In this document: piece by piece, positions 53,773 to 62,581 of the stretch | How the letters are laid out: each line of letters starts with the position of its first letter | Numbering within the stretch: position 1 is the stretch's first letter | NCBI RefSeq assembly: GCF_002813755.1 | Contig: NZ_CP018062.1 | Location: forward strand, 62,001 to 126,000 | From: Enterococcus mundtii | GTDB lineage: Bacteria; Bacillota; Bacilli; Lactobacillales; Enterococcaceae | DNA length: 64,000 nucleotides | Direction: 5' to 3' | Made by a program: the position numbers and the translations under genes | Notes under the pieces: model-generated | The model's database searches: none | The model's input: only the letters and a program-made list of their open reading frames with translations | Told to the model about the DNA's origin: nothing

Positions 53773-54356
53773 AAGGAAAAAGCACACAGACTACAAAATC
53801 ACTATTCCGAATGGGAAAACCTGAAGATCGATCGATTTTGGATTTATTTCCTTATAAATCATGTAGTGATCAAGGAATCTTATTGACAAAAGAAAACCGT
53901 TATCAACGTTTTTATCGCGTTATATCTACCGACGTTGAAGGATTAAATGAGCAAGAAAAAGTTGAACGTATGGATCAGTTGACAATCGTCATGCGAACAT
54001 TCGTTAAAAATATCAAGTTGATCAGTTTAACGACAGAAACAGATTTAAGTGAACAAATTACACAAAAACGTCAGTTGCTTAACAAAAATCGTTTAGAACA
54101 AATGCAAAATAAACAATTAAGACAGTTAAGGAAGTACGAAAAGAAAATAGTAGAAGAAATCGAGGAACTCAAACGGGCAGAATTAGAACGGCCAGATTTG
54201 AGTTTCTTTTTTGTAATCGAAGCAAAGGATATCAAGGAGTTAAGTAATCAAAACCGACAGCTACTACGTGCTAGTGGTGTATTAGGATTAAAACCTTTGC
54301 CTAAAAAAGAACTGATCAAAATTTTATACCGAATGAATAATATGAACGACGAATAA
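53763..54356 (+). CDS. TrsD-like transfer protein
   Basis: A 197-residue soluble protein with a helical, charged middle (LRQLRKYEKKIVEEIEELKR). It reads DLFPYKSCSDQGILLTKENR and YQRFYRVISTDVEGLNEQEK, resembling TrsD of staphylococcal conjugative plasmids, which always precedes the VirB4 ATPase. AAAGGAAAAGG before the ATG. Probably the N-terminal VirB4-like subunit. Confidence 0.65.
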   Translation: MRVKGKSTQTTKSLFRMGKPEDRSILDLFPYKSCSDQGILLTKENRYQRFYRVISTDVEGLNEQEKVERMDQLTIVMRTFVKNIKLISLTTETDLSEQITQKRQLLNKNRLEQMQNKQLRQLRKYEKKIVEEIEELKRAELERPDLSFFFVIEAKDIKELSNQNRQLLRASGVLGLKPLPKKELIKILYRMNNMNDE

Positions 54357-54377
54357 GAAAAACGGAGGAGACTATTC

Positions 54378-56408
54378 ATGCTAGAAGCGATAAAAACGTT
54401 TTTTTCACCTCAAGAAAGTCAAAAGGTGATTGATCCATTGAAACAACTTGGTAATCGAGAGATTGAAATCTTAAAGGAAAATGGTTATGATCTGGATTTT
54501 TTAAAACAAGTACTACCGCAAGGTGGTCTCCAGTTTGATGAAGAATATGTGACCTATGGGAATGGCTATTCCCGTTGTGTCACGGTTTACAGCTATACGA
54601 AAGATCCCACATTGTTTTGGTTAGCGAACTTAATGAATAATCCGCATACTATTGCCACATTGGATATTAAAACGGATGAGAAACAAAAAATCATTAATAA
54701 TATCAACCGTGCCTTAGATGAATTAGACGATCGTACTGAAAACGAACGAAAGGCTACCGATCGAAATAAAAGTGCGCAAGAATACATGGAATTAGCCGAA
54801 TACGCTCAATCGTTAACTTCGAACGGAGAAATCTCAAAACAAATCAAGGTACGTATCCACGTTTATGGTAATACCTTAGAAGAAGTCGATGAACGCGCCC
54901 AGGAATTGATTGAGAATTTAAAAGGAATGGACTATCACGCAGTTACGTATCTACATAAGACAAAACGTGACTGGCAAGCTTTGTTTACACTCTTTAATGA
55001 ACAGGAAGAATGGTTTGGAAATATTCGTGGTCAATCATTGCCATCAAATAATATTGGTGGCGGATTTCCATTTCACCATCAAACCCTGAAAGATCCAGGA
55101 GGAACACATTATGGGGAGACAATGACTGGTGGAGCATTTGTGTGGAATGCGACGTACAAGAACAGTGTTCGTTTATCGACAAACACTTTGCTTTTAGGAA
55201 TGATGGGGGCTGGGAAGTCAACAGTGCTAAAAATGATCACAGAAACTCATCTAGCGAAAGGAGATTCGATTTGGGGCTTTGAAAAAGGTAAGGACTTTAT
55301 TCCATTACTAAACGAATACGACGGTACAATCGTTCGTTTAGATGGCTCAGACGGCATGATCAATCCACTAGAGATCTTTGCGACACGTACGTATGATGAA
55401 GCAGCCGAGAAGAAGCGAAACAGTGAAAAAAGTAATGAACTGATTATCAATGAAGAAGCGTCTTATCGCGCGCATTTAGATAAAGTGGTGTATCAAGTTG
55501 AATTGGTTAGTCCGCATATGAAAGGGACGATGAAATCAGAGTTCCGTACTTATTTAAGTGAATTCTATGAAGCCTATGGAACTGTACCAAAAGGTTTTGG
55601 GACGTCAAAAGTACGCAATGAGCAATCGCAAAAAAAAGTAACTGGGCTTGAGCCAGAAGCTTATCCGACTTTCAGCGATTTTCTTTCTTATCTCAAACAA
55701 CTCGACTTACCATATGCGTCTCAGGAGAAAAAGAATCGAAAAGAAGCGATTGAATCGATCGTCGAAGATTTATGTAAGACATATGGAATGATTTTTGATG
55801 GACATAGTACGATTGAACATTTGAACACGAAACAATTTGTGTTCTTCGATATTGACTCCATTGACGGCTTAGATCGTGGTGTCCAACAATGCCAGATGTA
55901 TTTGGCAATGACGTTGATTTGGAATCAGGCATTACTTCAAGGGCGTAAGCAACGTCGATTAATTAAAGAAGGAAAGCTGAAAGAAGAAGATTTCCAACGG
56001 TTCTTAGCGGTGATTGACGAATGTCACAATGTCATTAATCCGAATTTTATTGAAACCGTCAATTATGTAACCAATTTCCAACGAGAAATGCGTAAAGTCG
56101 AAGCAATGACGGTTTTAGCTACGCAATCGCCACAGGAAATGGTACCAGAGAACATGACTTCAGATAAATTCTCGGAATTGAAAAAAGTCTTTGAATTTTC
56201 TTCCACTAAAATCTTTATGCGAATGGACGAATCGATTCTACGGCATATTGAACGTTTGGTAGGTAATTCGATGACGAATTCTGAGTTGGAATCTATTCCG
56301 CAACAAAATCAAGGTGACGCGGTCATTGCCTTTGGTTCAAAAGAATCGATCCGTGTTCACTTTACACCGAACCAACGTCAATTGAAATTATTTGATGGAG
56401 GGAAATAA
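54378..56408 (+). CDS. VirB4-type ATPase (TrsE/TraE-like)
   Basis: 676 residues. N-terminal VirB4 domain, then Walker A LLGMMGAGKSTVLKM at about 273-287, Walker B RFLAVIDECHNVI at about 541-553, and QSPQEMV near 600. Cytoplasmic motor that energises pilus or channel assembly. Preceded by ACGGAGGAG. Its last base overlaps the next start. Confidence 0.9.
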   Translation: MLEAIKTFFSPQESQKVIDPLKQLGNREIEILKENGYDLDFLKQVLPQGGLQFDEEYVTYGNGYSRCVTVYSYTKDPTLFWLANLMNNPHTIATLDIKTDEKQKIINNINRALDELDDRTENERKATDRNKSAQEYMELAEYAQSLTSNGEISKQIKVRIHVYGNTLEEVDERAQELIENLKGMDYHAVTYLHKTKRDWQALFTLFNEQEEWFGNIRGQSLPSNNIGGGFPFHHQTLKDPGGTHYGETMTGGAFVWNATYKNSVRLSTNTLLLGMMGAGKSTVLKMITETHLAKGDSIWGFEKGKDFIPLLNEYDGTIVRLDGSDGMINPLEIFATRTYDEAAEKKRNSEKSNELIINEEASYRAHLDKVVYQVELVSPHMKGTMKSEFRTYLSEFYEAYGTVPKGFGTSKVRNEQSQKKVTGLEPEAYPTFSDFLSYLKQLDLPYASQEKKNRKEAIESIVEDLCKTYGMIFDGHSTIEHLNTKQFVFFDIDSIDGLDRGVQQCQMYLAMTLIWNQALLQGRKQRRLIKEGKLKEEDFQRFLAVIDECHNVINPNFIETVNYVTNFQREMRKVEAMTVLATQSPQEMVPENMTSDKFSELKKVFEFSSTKIFMRMDESILRHIERLVGNSMTNSELESIPQQNQGDAVIAFGSKESIRVHFTPNQRQLKLFDGGK

Positions 56409-57616
56409 TGGATAAGCAAGTGGAAAATGTGATCAAGCAACAAATCAAGCGTCGTATGAAGCGGCGCTTATTTTTGTGGCTTTTTGGGACGTCTGGAGGC
56501 TTGTTTTTATTAGGGCTTGTTCTAGCACTTGTACTATTTATAGCTTTTGCAGCAGGAGTTCCTGATCAGTCCGGAGGCACGGTTGGTGACGTTACATTTA
56601 CGGGTGAATATTCTGAAGGACTCCCAATGTATGACGAAATCAAAGGACGTGGCCCTTTTTCAGACGAAATAGCGCAATACGCAGTTGGTGCAGCAGTAAA
56701 ATACAAATTATTACCCAGTGTCATTCTTTCGCAGTACGGCTATGAGTCTGCTTTTGGAACGTCTTTATCTGCTAAGAATGATTTGAACTATTTTGGGATC
56801 ACCTGGTTTGATGGTTGTTTGTTTCCAAAAGGAACGGCTCGTGGCGTTGGTGGAATTGAAGGAGGTTGGTATATGAAGTTTCCTACTTCTCAAGCAGCCT
56901 TCTCTTATTATGGATTCATGGTGGCAACGCAATCTAATTTTAATGCGTGTGTCGGTAATAAAAGCCCAGGAGCGGATTTACTAATCTTGGGTCGTGGTGG
57001 CTATGCAGCAGCTGGAATCACTGAAGATAGTGCTTATTATCAAGGCTGTATGTCGATTATTGAATCGAATCATTTAACCGAATATGACGAATTTGCGATC
57101 AAACATTGGGGAGAAGGAAATTCAAGTAACGGAACAATCACCGGCGAGTGGACGAATCCATTTCCTGGCACTAGCTTGGATCAAAGTTCATTTAGTGGGG
57201 GGCAATTATTTGGAACGAACCCAGGAGGCGAATTCCGTCCAAACGGTTTCCACGATGGGCTAGATTTTGGATCAGTCGATCACCCAGGGAGTGAGATCCA
57301 TGCAGTTCACAGTGGAACAGTCACCTATGTAGGTAATCCAGGAATATCACAATTAGGGGCATGTGTAATCGTGATTAATTACGATGGCTTAAATATGGTG
57401 TATCAAGAATTTACTAATAATGGCAGCAATGCACGAGTAAAAGTTGGAGATCAGGTAAAAGTAGGTCAAGTCATCGCGATTAGAGATACGGAACACTTGC
57501 ATTTAGGATTTACACGAATGGATTGGTTAGAAGCACAAGGACATGGTTATACCAATGACGGCACGTGGATTGATCCATTACCACTTTTAAACAGCAGCGG
57601 AGGAGAAATGAAATAA
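56408..57616 (+). CDS. Two-domain wall hydrolase: glucosaminidase plus M23 peptidase
   Basis: 402 residues. Basic N-terminus and a membrane anchor (GGLFLLGLVLALVLFIAFAA). A glucosaminidase-like domain follows (YKLLPSVILSQYGYESAFGT, catalytic Glu probably in YESAFG), then an M23 LytM domain with HDGLDFG at about 282 and HLHLGF near 365. It opens peptidoglycan for the transfer channel, the VirB1 role in Gram-positive systems. One-base overlap with the next gene. Confidence 0.85.
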   Translation: MDKQVENVIKQQIKRRMKRRLFLWLFGTSGGLFLLGLVLALVLFIAFAAGVPDQSGGTVGDVTFTGEYSEGLPMYDEIKGRGPFSDEIAQYAVGAAVKYKLLPSVILSQYGYESAFGTSLSAKNDLNYFGITWFDGCLFPKGTARGVGGIEGGWYMKFPTSQAAFSYYGFMVATQSNFNACVGNKSPGADLLILGRGGYAAAGITEDSAYYQGCMSIIESNHLTEYDEFAIKHWGEGNSSNGTITGEWTNPFPGTSLDQSSFSGGQLFGTNPGGEFRPNGFHDGLDFGSVDHPGSEIHAVHSGTVTYVGNPGISQLGACVIVINYDGLNMVYQEFTNNGSNARVKVGDQVKVGQVIAIRDTEHLHLGFTRMDWLEAQGHGYTNDGTWIDPLPLLNSSGGEMK

Positions 57617-58281
57617 TGAATATCAATCGAAATAATCAAGCAAATCCATACTGGAAAAGAGTGCTAGTAGTCGCACTTATTGTGAGCCTATTAGGCAATA
57701 TCGCGCTGTTCTGGCAGTTGAAACAAGAACAAACGATATTTGACCAGAAAGCATCTGAAATCGCTCAGAACGCCTCTGAAGAGGCCAAAAAAAATTCCTC
57801 TAAGGCCGCAGAAGAGACGAACAAGTTAAAAGAAAACATTCAAGAAAAAGACAAAGAAATCGCCCAGCTGAAGAACCAAAATGGACTAAAAGCAGAAGAA
57901 GAACTAACAGCCGAACAACAACAGTTGGCTGAAGATTTTGCGAAAGCAGCGATTGATAAATCGAAGAGTTCGCAAGAAATGACGGAAAGCTTGACAGGTA
58001 TCGCGACTCAAGAAGTCATCAACAAGCTTATTCCGTCAGACACAGATCACCAACAGGATGATTATGGCAATTACTCTTTTACATTAGGAGACGTCACTAG
58101 TTATGCTCAAACTAAAACAGAAGAAGGAAAACGAACGTTTGTGGTATTTGTCGATTACACGATTAATAATCCGCAGTTTAAAGATGTTAAACCGCAAACC
58201 ATCAAAGGTGGTTTGACAGTTTCTGAAAGCCAAGTCGATGGGCAATGGCAAGTCACTGATTTTAGTTACTTTACACGGTAG
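57616..58281 (+). CDS. VirB8/TcpC-like transfer protein
   Basis: 221 residues: short cytoplasmic start, one membrane helix (VLVVALIVSLLGNIALFW), a coiled coil (about 40-95), and a mixed alpha-beta domain from about 110 ending QVDGQWQVTDFSYF, like the NTF2-type fold of TcpC/VirB8. Membrane-spanning scaffold. Ends 9 bases before the next start. Confidence 0.65.
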   Translation: MNINRNNQANPYWKRVLVVALIVSLLGNIALFWQLKQEQTIFDQKASEIAQNASEEAKKNSSKAAEETNKLKENIQEKDKEIAQLKNQNGLKAEEELTAEQQQLAEDFAKAAIDKSKSSQEMTESLTGIATQEVINKLIPSDTDHQQDDYGNYSFTLGDVTSYAQTKTEEGKRTFVVFVDYTINNPQFKDVKPQTIKGGLTVSESQVDGQWQVTDFSYFTR

Positions 58282-58290
58282 GAGGAAGTT

Positions 58291-59097
58291 ATGAAGAAGA
58301 GAAAGGAAACAAGACCAAGATTCAAAAAAAGAAGGAAGTATATCAAATGGCTGGGGATTCTAGGGATTCTCAGCTTTTTGATTTTAGGCAGTCCAATTTA
58401 TACGCATAAAAGTATCAATATACCTGATGAAGTTAGTACCAATCCCTTTTTAAGCGGGAAAGAAATGAAGTTAGTTGAGAAAGAAAAAGGAAAAAATCAA
58501 GAATTAGTTTGTGAATTTGCGATTGAAAATGAAGACCAAAATTTATTAAAAGAGTTAACAAACTTGACGTATCAGGTCGAAGTCAAAACCGCCAAAGGAG
58601 ATTATCAAGAAATTCAAACAAAATTGATTCCTGTTTCCAAAGACTATCTTGTGGTGCAAATGACACACATGCCTGAAGAGTATGCAGCGATTCGGATCAC
58701 GATCAAAGCAAACAAAATCGATTCTCAAGTCGATATGCAAGTACCGAAAGATTTAGTTTATTACGTACACCAAGACAAAGTAACTAAAGAGTTAACGGAT
58801 CATGATTATGCTCAACATGCTGTAGATTACAAAGTAAAAGACTATCAACAAGAAGTGAAAAAAGCGCAAGAAAACATCGACGCTCTACAGGCATCGATTG
58901 AGTTGAATGAAAATCTGATTGCCGAATTGTCAGAACAACTGACTTATCAGGTGGATGAAGATCAAGAAGCAACTGAACAAAAAATCAGCAATTACCAAGA
59001 AGAGAATGAAACCAGTAAAACACAAATCAAAGAAGAACAAGAAACAATTAAGAAATTACAAGAAAAAATCACACATGTCACCAAAGAGACACTGTAA
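58291..59097 (+). CDS. Membrane-anchored coiled-coil transfer protein
   Basis: 268 residues; AGGAGG before ATG. Basic N-terminus (KKRKETRPRFKKRRKYIKW), one membrane helix (LGILGILSFLILG), a beta-rich extracellular part, and a C-terminal coiled coil (QQEVKKAQENIDALQASIEL). No known motif. Part of the transfer operon by tight spacing. Confidence 0.55.
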   Translation: MKKRKETRPRFKKRRKYIKWLGILGILSFLILGSPIYTHKSINIPDEVSTNPFLSGKEMKLVEKEKGKNQELVCEFAIENEDQNLLKELTNLTYQVEVKTAKGDYQEIQTKLIPVSKDYLVVQMTHMPEEYAAIRITIKANKIDSQVDMQVPKDLVYYVHQDKVTKELTDHDYAQHAVDYKVKDYQQEVKKAQENIDALQASIELNENLIAELSEQLTYQVDEDQEATEQKISNYQEENETSKTQIKEEQETIKKLQEKITHVTKETL

Positions 59098-59112
59098 AAG
59101 GAGAAGATTCAA

Positions 59113-60231
59113 GTGAAAAAAATATATCAAAATTTTTTATGGATTAGCTATATTTCTACAGGAATCGTGCTTTTTTTCTTTAGTATGGCTGTGATCGGCG
59201 GAACAATATCCCTTTGGTTTATTACTGAAGATTTATCGACTAAGTGGTTCATGAGTTTCGCGTCGTTTATTGTGTTGATTGCTTTATGTTTAGAGATTCG
59301 TAAATTTACACCGTCAAGTTGGCAAGAAAATAAGAAAGAATTTAAAGAAGAAATCGAAATACAATCCAATGACTGGATGGAACATACTTGGTTTCCATTG
59401 AAAGAGAATATCAAGCGAAAAGAATTTTGGATATTACAATTATGGCCATTTGGAAAAATTTGTAGATACGTAGCTCGTCTTATTTTCACTCAAAGCATTT
59501 ATTCTATAGGAATTTTGGGAACGGCTTATTACTTATTAAATGATCCCAGTAGAATTGCGGCTTCAGATATTTTTACAGTGTTAATAACGTTGATCATTGT
59601 CAATCTCGCGTTTATTTGTAGTCAATTCTTTATCCACTTAATCAGGGAAACACTAACAATAACAAGACTTTTTGAAATTGTGGTCGATGTACTGTTTATG
59701 AACGTTATTCTAACTACCCTAACAGAAAGGATCGAACAATCAGGAAGAACGATCGAGGGATTGAAGGACTTTCTGACAACGTTCATTCAATTTATTAATG
59801 AATATATGTATTTATTTGTGTCTGGATGTGTTCTTGCATTAATAGGGTATGTCTCTACAAAATTCATTAAACGTTCAATTGAAAAAGAAATAGATATTGA
59901 TTTGATACCAACACTATTTGGTTATGAGTACTATGTTGACTATGGAAAGTATGACGGGTTGCTTCATACGAATACCGTTCACACGAGTATTCAAGAAGTT
60001 ACGAATAAGGAAATCAAAGACTCTATTCAAGGAGAGCAAAAAAGGAAGTTCATTGATCGACAAAAGAAGGTCTACAATTTTTATGAAGTGGAAGCAAGCT
60101 TACGATATGGAATCGGGCATGTAAGGTTAGATGGAAGTAATATCCAACAAAACAAATCCTATTTTCATTGGAAAAGTGGGGTTCTAGAAATGCCTAAAAA
60201 ACTTCCTATGGAAGAAGATGAGATTCAATGA
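59113..60231 (+). CDS. Polytopic transfer-operon membrane protein
   Basis: 372 residues from GTG 59113 (AAAGGAG upstream). Membrane helices near 10-35, 45-60, 125-150, 155-180, 195-215 and 240-260; C-terminal 110 residues hydrophilic. Family not recognised. Its stop overlaps the next start (ATGA). Confidence 0.55.
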   Translation: MKKIYQNFLWISYISTGIVLFFFSMAVIGGTISLWFITEDLSTKWFMSFASFIVLIALCLEIRKFTPSSWQENKKEFKEEIEIQSNDWMEHTWFPLKENIKRKEFWILQLWPFGKICRYVARLIFTQSIYSIGILGTAYYLLNDPSRIAASDIFTVLITLIIVNLAFICSQFFIHLIRETLTITRLFEIVVDVLFMNVILTTLTERIEQSGRTIEGLKDFLTTFIQFINEYMYLFVSGCVLALIGYVSTKFIKRSIEKEIDIDLIPTLFGYEYYVDYGKYDGLLHTNTVHTSIQEVTNKEIKDSIQGEQKRKFIDRQKKVYNFYEVEASLRYGIGHVRLDGSNIQQNKSYFHWKSGVLEMPKKLPMEEDEIQ

Positions 60232-61625
60232 ATATGATCAATTTAAACGAATTGTTTGAAGATATCAGTAATCACTTTCAACAGTTCTCATTTGAAGATA
60301 ACGATGAATTGATGCGATTATTCCAATTAGAAAAAGAAGAAAACTATCTGACATTTATTTGTCTTGATGGAAAAATTATTGATCCTAAAGAATCAATAAT
60401 CATTTCCCATTTACGACGATTCAAAAATTATATCAGTAAAAATAAAGAAACTATTTCAGAAATAAAATTTGATGGAACAACGAATTTAGAATATTTAGTA
60501 AGAGTCAATTATCAAAGAAAGCAACGACTGATAGAAGATGATCAAGGATTTCAAATCTATGGTGGTGAAGAATATGATTGTCTGAAATTTATTCAACTAA
60601 AATTTGAAAGTATCGGTCGATCTATTTATTTAAGCACACAACCATTTTATGTCCATTATAATGATTCTCAACATTTGTTTTTGCAAGATGAAGCAAATGG
60701 TTTTACTATTTTAGAACGAAGAAGGAAAAAACAAATTGTATTATCTTACGAGAGTTCTCTCACATTCATGGATTGTTCCTGTGAATCAATATTTAAAAAA
60801 ATCAATCCGTTTATTGAAGAAATGATGGGAGAAAAAGATTCATTACCTTTCACTTGGGCTGAAATTATAAAAGCAAAAAATAAATATGAATTGTTGTGTA
60901 AGAAGTACCCATCAAAAAGATTTACTAAAAAAGTAAACAAATATCCTCTACGTTATACTTATGCGTTGATCAAGTTAAGACCAAGAGTAACCAGCAAACA
61001 GTTTAGAAAAATAGAAGCTGCGATGGAACAAAAAGACAATGATCTTTTTCCTTCAGAAATATTTATGTTTTCAAGGAAGAACAGTCGTGAATTCGTAAAA
61101 GACTTATTAATTAGTTATGTTCAAAAATGTATTTTACCAAGTTTTGCAACAATTATTTTGTCTGATTTAATCGACATGAGTTTTTCTTTAAATAAGAAAC
61201 TCGAATTCAATTTTAAAACAGAACGAGGATTATCAAGACAACATAATCAAATTGTTGAAGAATATAATTTGAAGCAAGCTAAAAGAATAAAAATATTTAA
61301 ATTAAAACAGAACGGTAAATACAGGTTACTTATCAAACATTTACGAAGTCATCCTTATTTTACTTTGATTGAAACAAATAAGGAACTCTTACTAGAAGGA
61401 TTAACTATGCATCATTGTGTGTATAGCTATTTAGGAAAAATACAAAGAGGTGGTTCTACTATTTGGAAATATGAACGAAAGAAGCATCGTTATACAGTTG
61501 AGATAGAGAAAAGAAAATATGGAAATTATGAAGTGGTGCAATGTTATGGAAAATACGATTCATTGCCAGATAAACAAGAACTTGATGAAATCAAAAAGGT
61601 CGTTGAAGCCATTCCGTACAAATGA
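60228..61625 (+). CDS. PcfJ-like protein
   Basis: 465 residues, start overlapping the previous gene. The C-terminal region LRSHPYFTLIETNKELLLEG, MHHCVYSYL, YTVEIEKRKYG and VVQCYGKYDS is the PcfJ domain (His-His-Cys cluster followed by a small beta domain), named from the pCF10 conjugation region. Its biochemical activity is not known to me. It sits directly upstream of the putative oriT, as pcfJ-type genes tend to sit close to relaxase genes. Confidence 0.75.
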   Translation: MNMINLNELFEDISNHFQQFSFEDNDELMRLFQLEKEENYLTFICLDGKIIDPKESIIISHLRRFKNYISKNKETISEIKFDGTTNLEYLVRVNYQRKQRLIEDDQGFQIYGGEEYDCLKFIQLKFESIGRSIYLSTQPFYVHYNDSQHLFLQDEANGFTILERRRKKQIVLSYESSLTFMDCSCESIFKKINPFIEEMMGEKDSLPFTWAEIIKAKNKYELLCKKYPSKRFTKKVNKYPLRYTYALIKLRPRVTSKQFRKIEAAMEQKDNDLFPSEIFMFSRKNSREFVKDLLISYVQKCILPSFATIILSDLIDMSFSLNKKLEFNFKTERGLSRQHNQIVEEYNLKQAKRIKIFKLKQNGKYRLLIKHLRSHPYFTLIETNKELLLEGLTMHHCVYSYLGKIQRGGSTIWKYERKKHRYTVEIEKRKYGNYEVVQCYGKYDSLPDKQELDEIKKVVEAIPYK

Positions 61626-61842
61626 TTTCACTTCAAGTTCTTCTTAATTTTTAAAGAGCATAAGGAAACGTGATATCACCTTTTAAAAAAAGGTGCTAGG
61701 TAGGCTGTGCCTACCACGTTTCTAAGAAAAAAATCTGATATCAAAATTATCTAATTTAGGATAGTAAAAGGATAGCTAAGGATAGTAAAAGGAGGGTAGT
61801 AGGATAGCAAAAAGGATAGGCTCCTCTTTGCTATCCTAATGA
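61626..61842 (+). other. Putative origin of transfer (oriT)
   Basis: Gene-free, directly before the mobilisation genes. It holds GGTAGGC-TGT-GCCTACC (about 61700-61716), a CACCTTTT/AAAAGGTG dyad, and at least six AGGATAG-type direct repeats (61757-61820). A 12-bp stem (61800-61811 with 61827-61838) overlaps the start of the next gene. Inverted repeat plus accessory-protein iterons next to a relaxase operon is the standard oriT pattern. No nick site can be assigned. Confidence 0.6.
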
Positions 61843-62139
61843 ATGATGGATTTAATTTTAAGACACATTGATCCAAAATATATAACGGAAATTGATCAAA
61901 GGTGTAAAGAACTAAGCAATCGAACAGGAAATAAATGGAGTCGCAATGACTATTTAAAGCTACTCATTGAAAATGATTTTGATCGTCCTTTGATGGAATA
62001 TAAACAAGAAAAATTTGATCAGTTATTAGATAAATTTTCTGTAGTTCAAAGTCATAATACGGAAATTTTAGAAGAATATATTCGACAGAATAATCAAATT
62101 ATCGAACTTTTAATTGAACAGAATAGAGGAGAGATATAG
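61843..62139 (+). CDS. Small mobilisation accessory protein
   Basis: A 98-residue protein from ATG 61843 or the next ATG. LILRHIDPKYITEIDQRCKE followed by WSRNDYLKLLIEND is a ribbon-helix-helix-type DNA-binding part; the C-terminus is coiled coil. It ends just before the next gene. Probably binds the AGGATAG repeats of oriT, and may repress the operon. Confidence 0.65.
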   Translation: MMDLILRHIDPKYITEIDQRCKELSNRTGNKWSRNDYLKLLIENDFDRPLMEYKQEKFDQLLDKFSVVQSHNTEILEEYIRQNNQIIELLIEQNRGEI

Positions 62140-62140
62140 C

Positions 62141-62563
62141 ATGTCTAAAGTCATAGACAAACACATTTATTTTCACGAAACCCATATAGATATTCTAGAT
62201 GAAATCATTGCAACTCATGCGGATGTAAAAAATTATAGTGAAGCTGTTCGGTTTTTATGTATGAATTATGATCCTGAAATGGGGAAAAAATTAAATTCTA
62301 ATCAAGCAAAGTTAAATGGAATGAGCAAAGAAATTTCCATATTAACGGAAATCGTTTCAGAGTTTGCTGAACTTCATTTGAAAGATACAGGAATACTATT
62401 TGGTACAAACTCAACGGTTTATCAAGAAGCAAAAGAGCGAGTGGAAGGAAAGATAAAAGTGAATCAAACGAAGAAATATTCTCCTAAGGTTAAGAAGCCA
62501 ATGAATGAGTCTGATCATGAAAGAGTAAACCCATTTGATCCAACAAAGATTTTAAAAAGATAA
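62141..62563 (+). CDS. Second mobilisation accessory protein
   Basis: A 140-residue protein from ATG 62141 (GAGGAGAGATATAGC upstream). It reads IYFHETHIDILDEIIATHAD and NYSEAVRFLCMNYD, again ribbon-helix-helix-like, with a basic C-terminal tail (KKYSPKVKKP). PcfF/MobC-type partner of the relaxase by position. Confidence 0.65.
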   Translation: MSKVIDKHIYFHETHIDILDEIIATHADVKNYSEAVRFLCMNYDPEMGKKLNSNQAKLNGMSKEISILTEIVSEFAELHLKDTGILFGTNSTVYQEAKERVEGKIKVNQTKKYSPKVKKPMNESDHERVNPFDPTKILKR

Positions 62564-62581
62564 ATATAGAGGGAGAGTATT

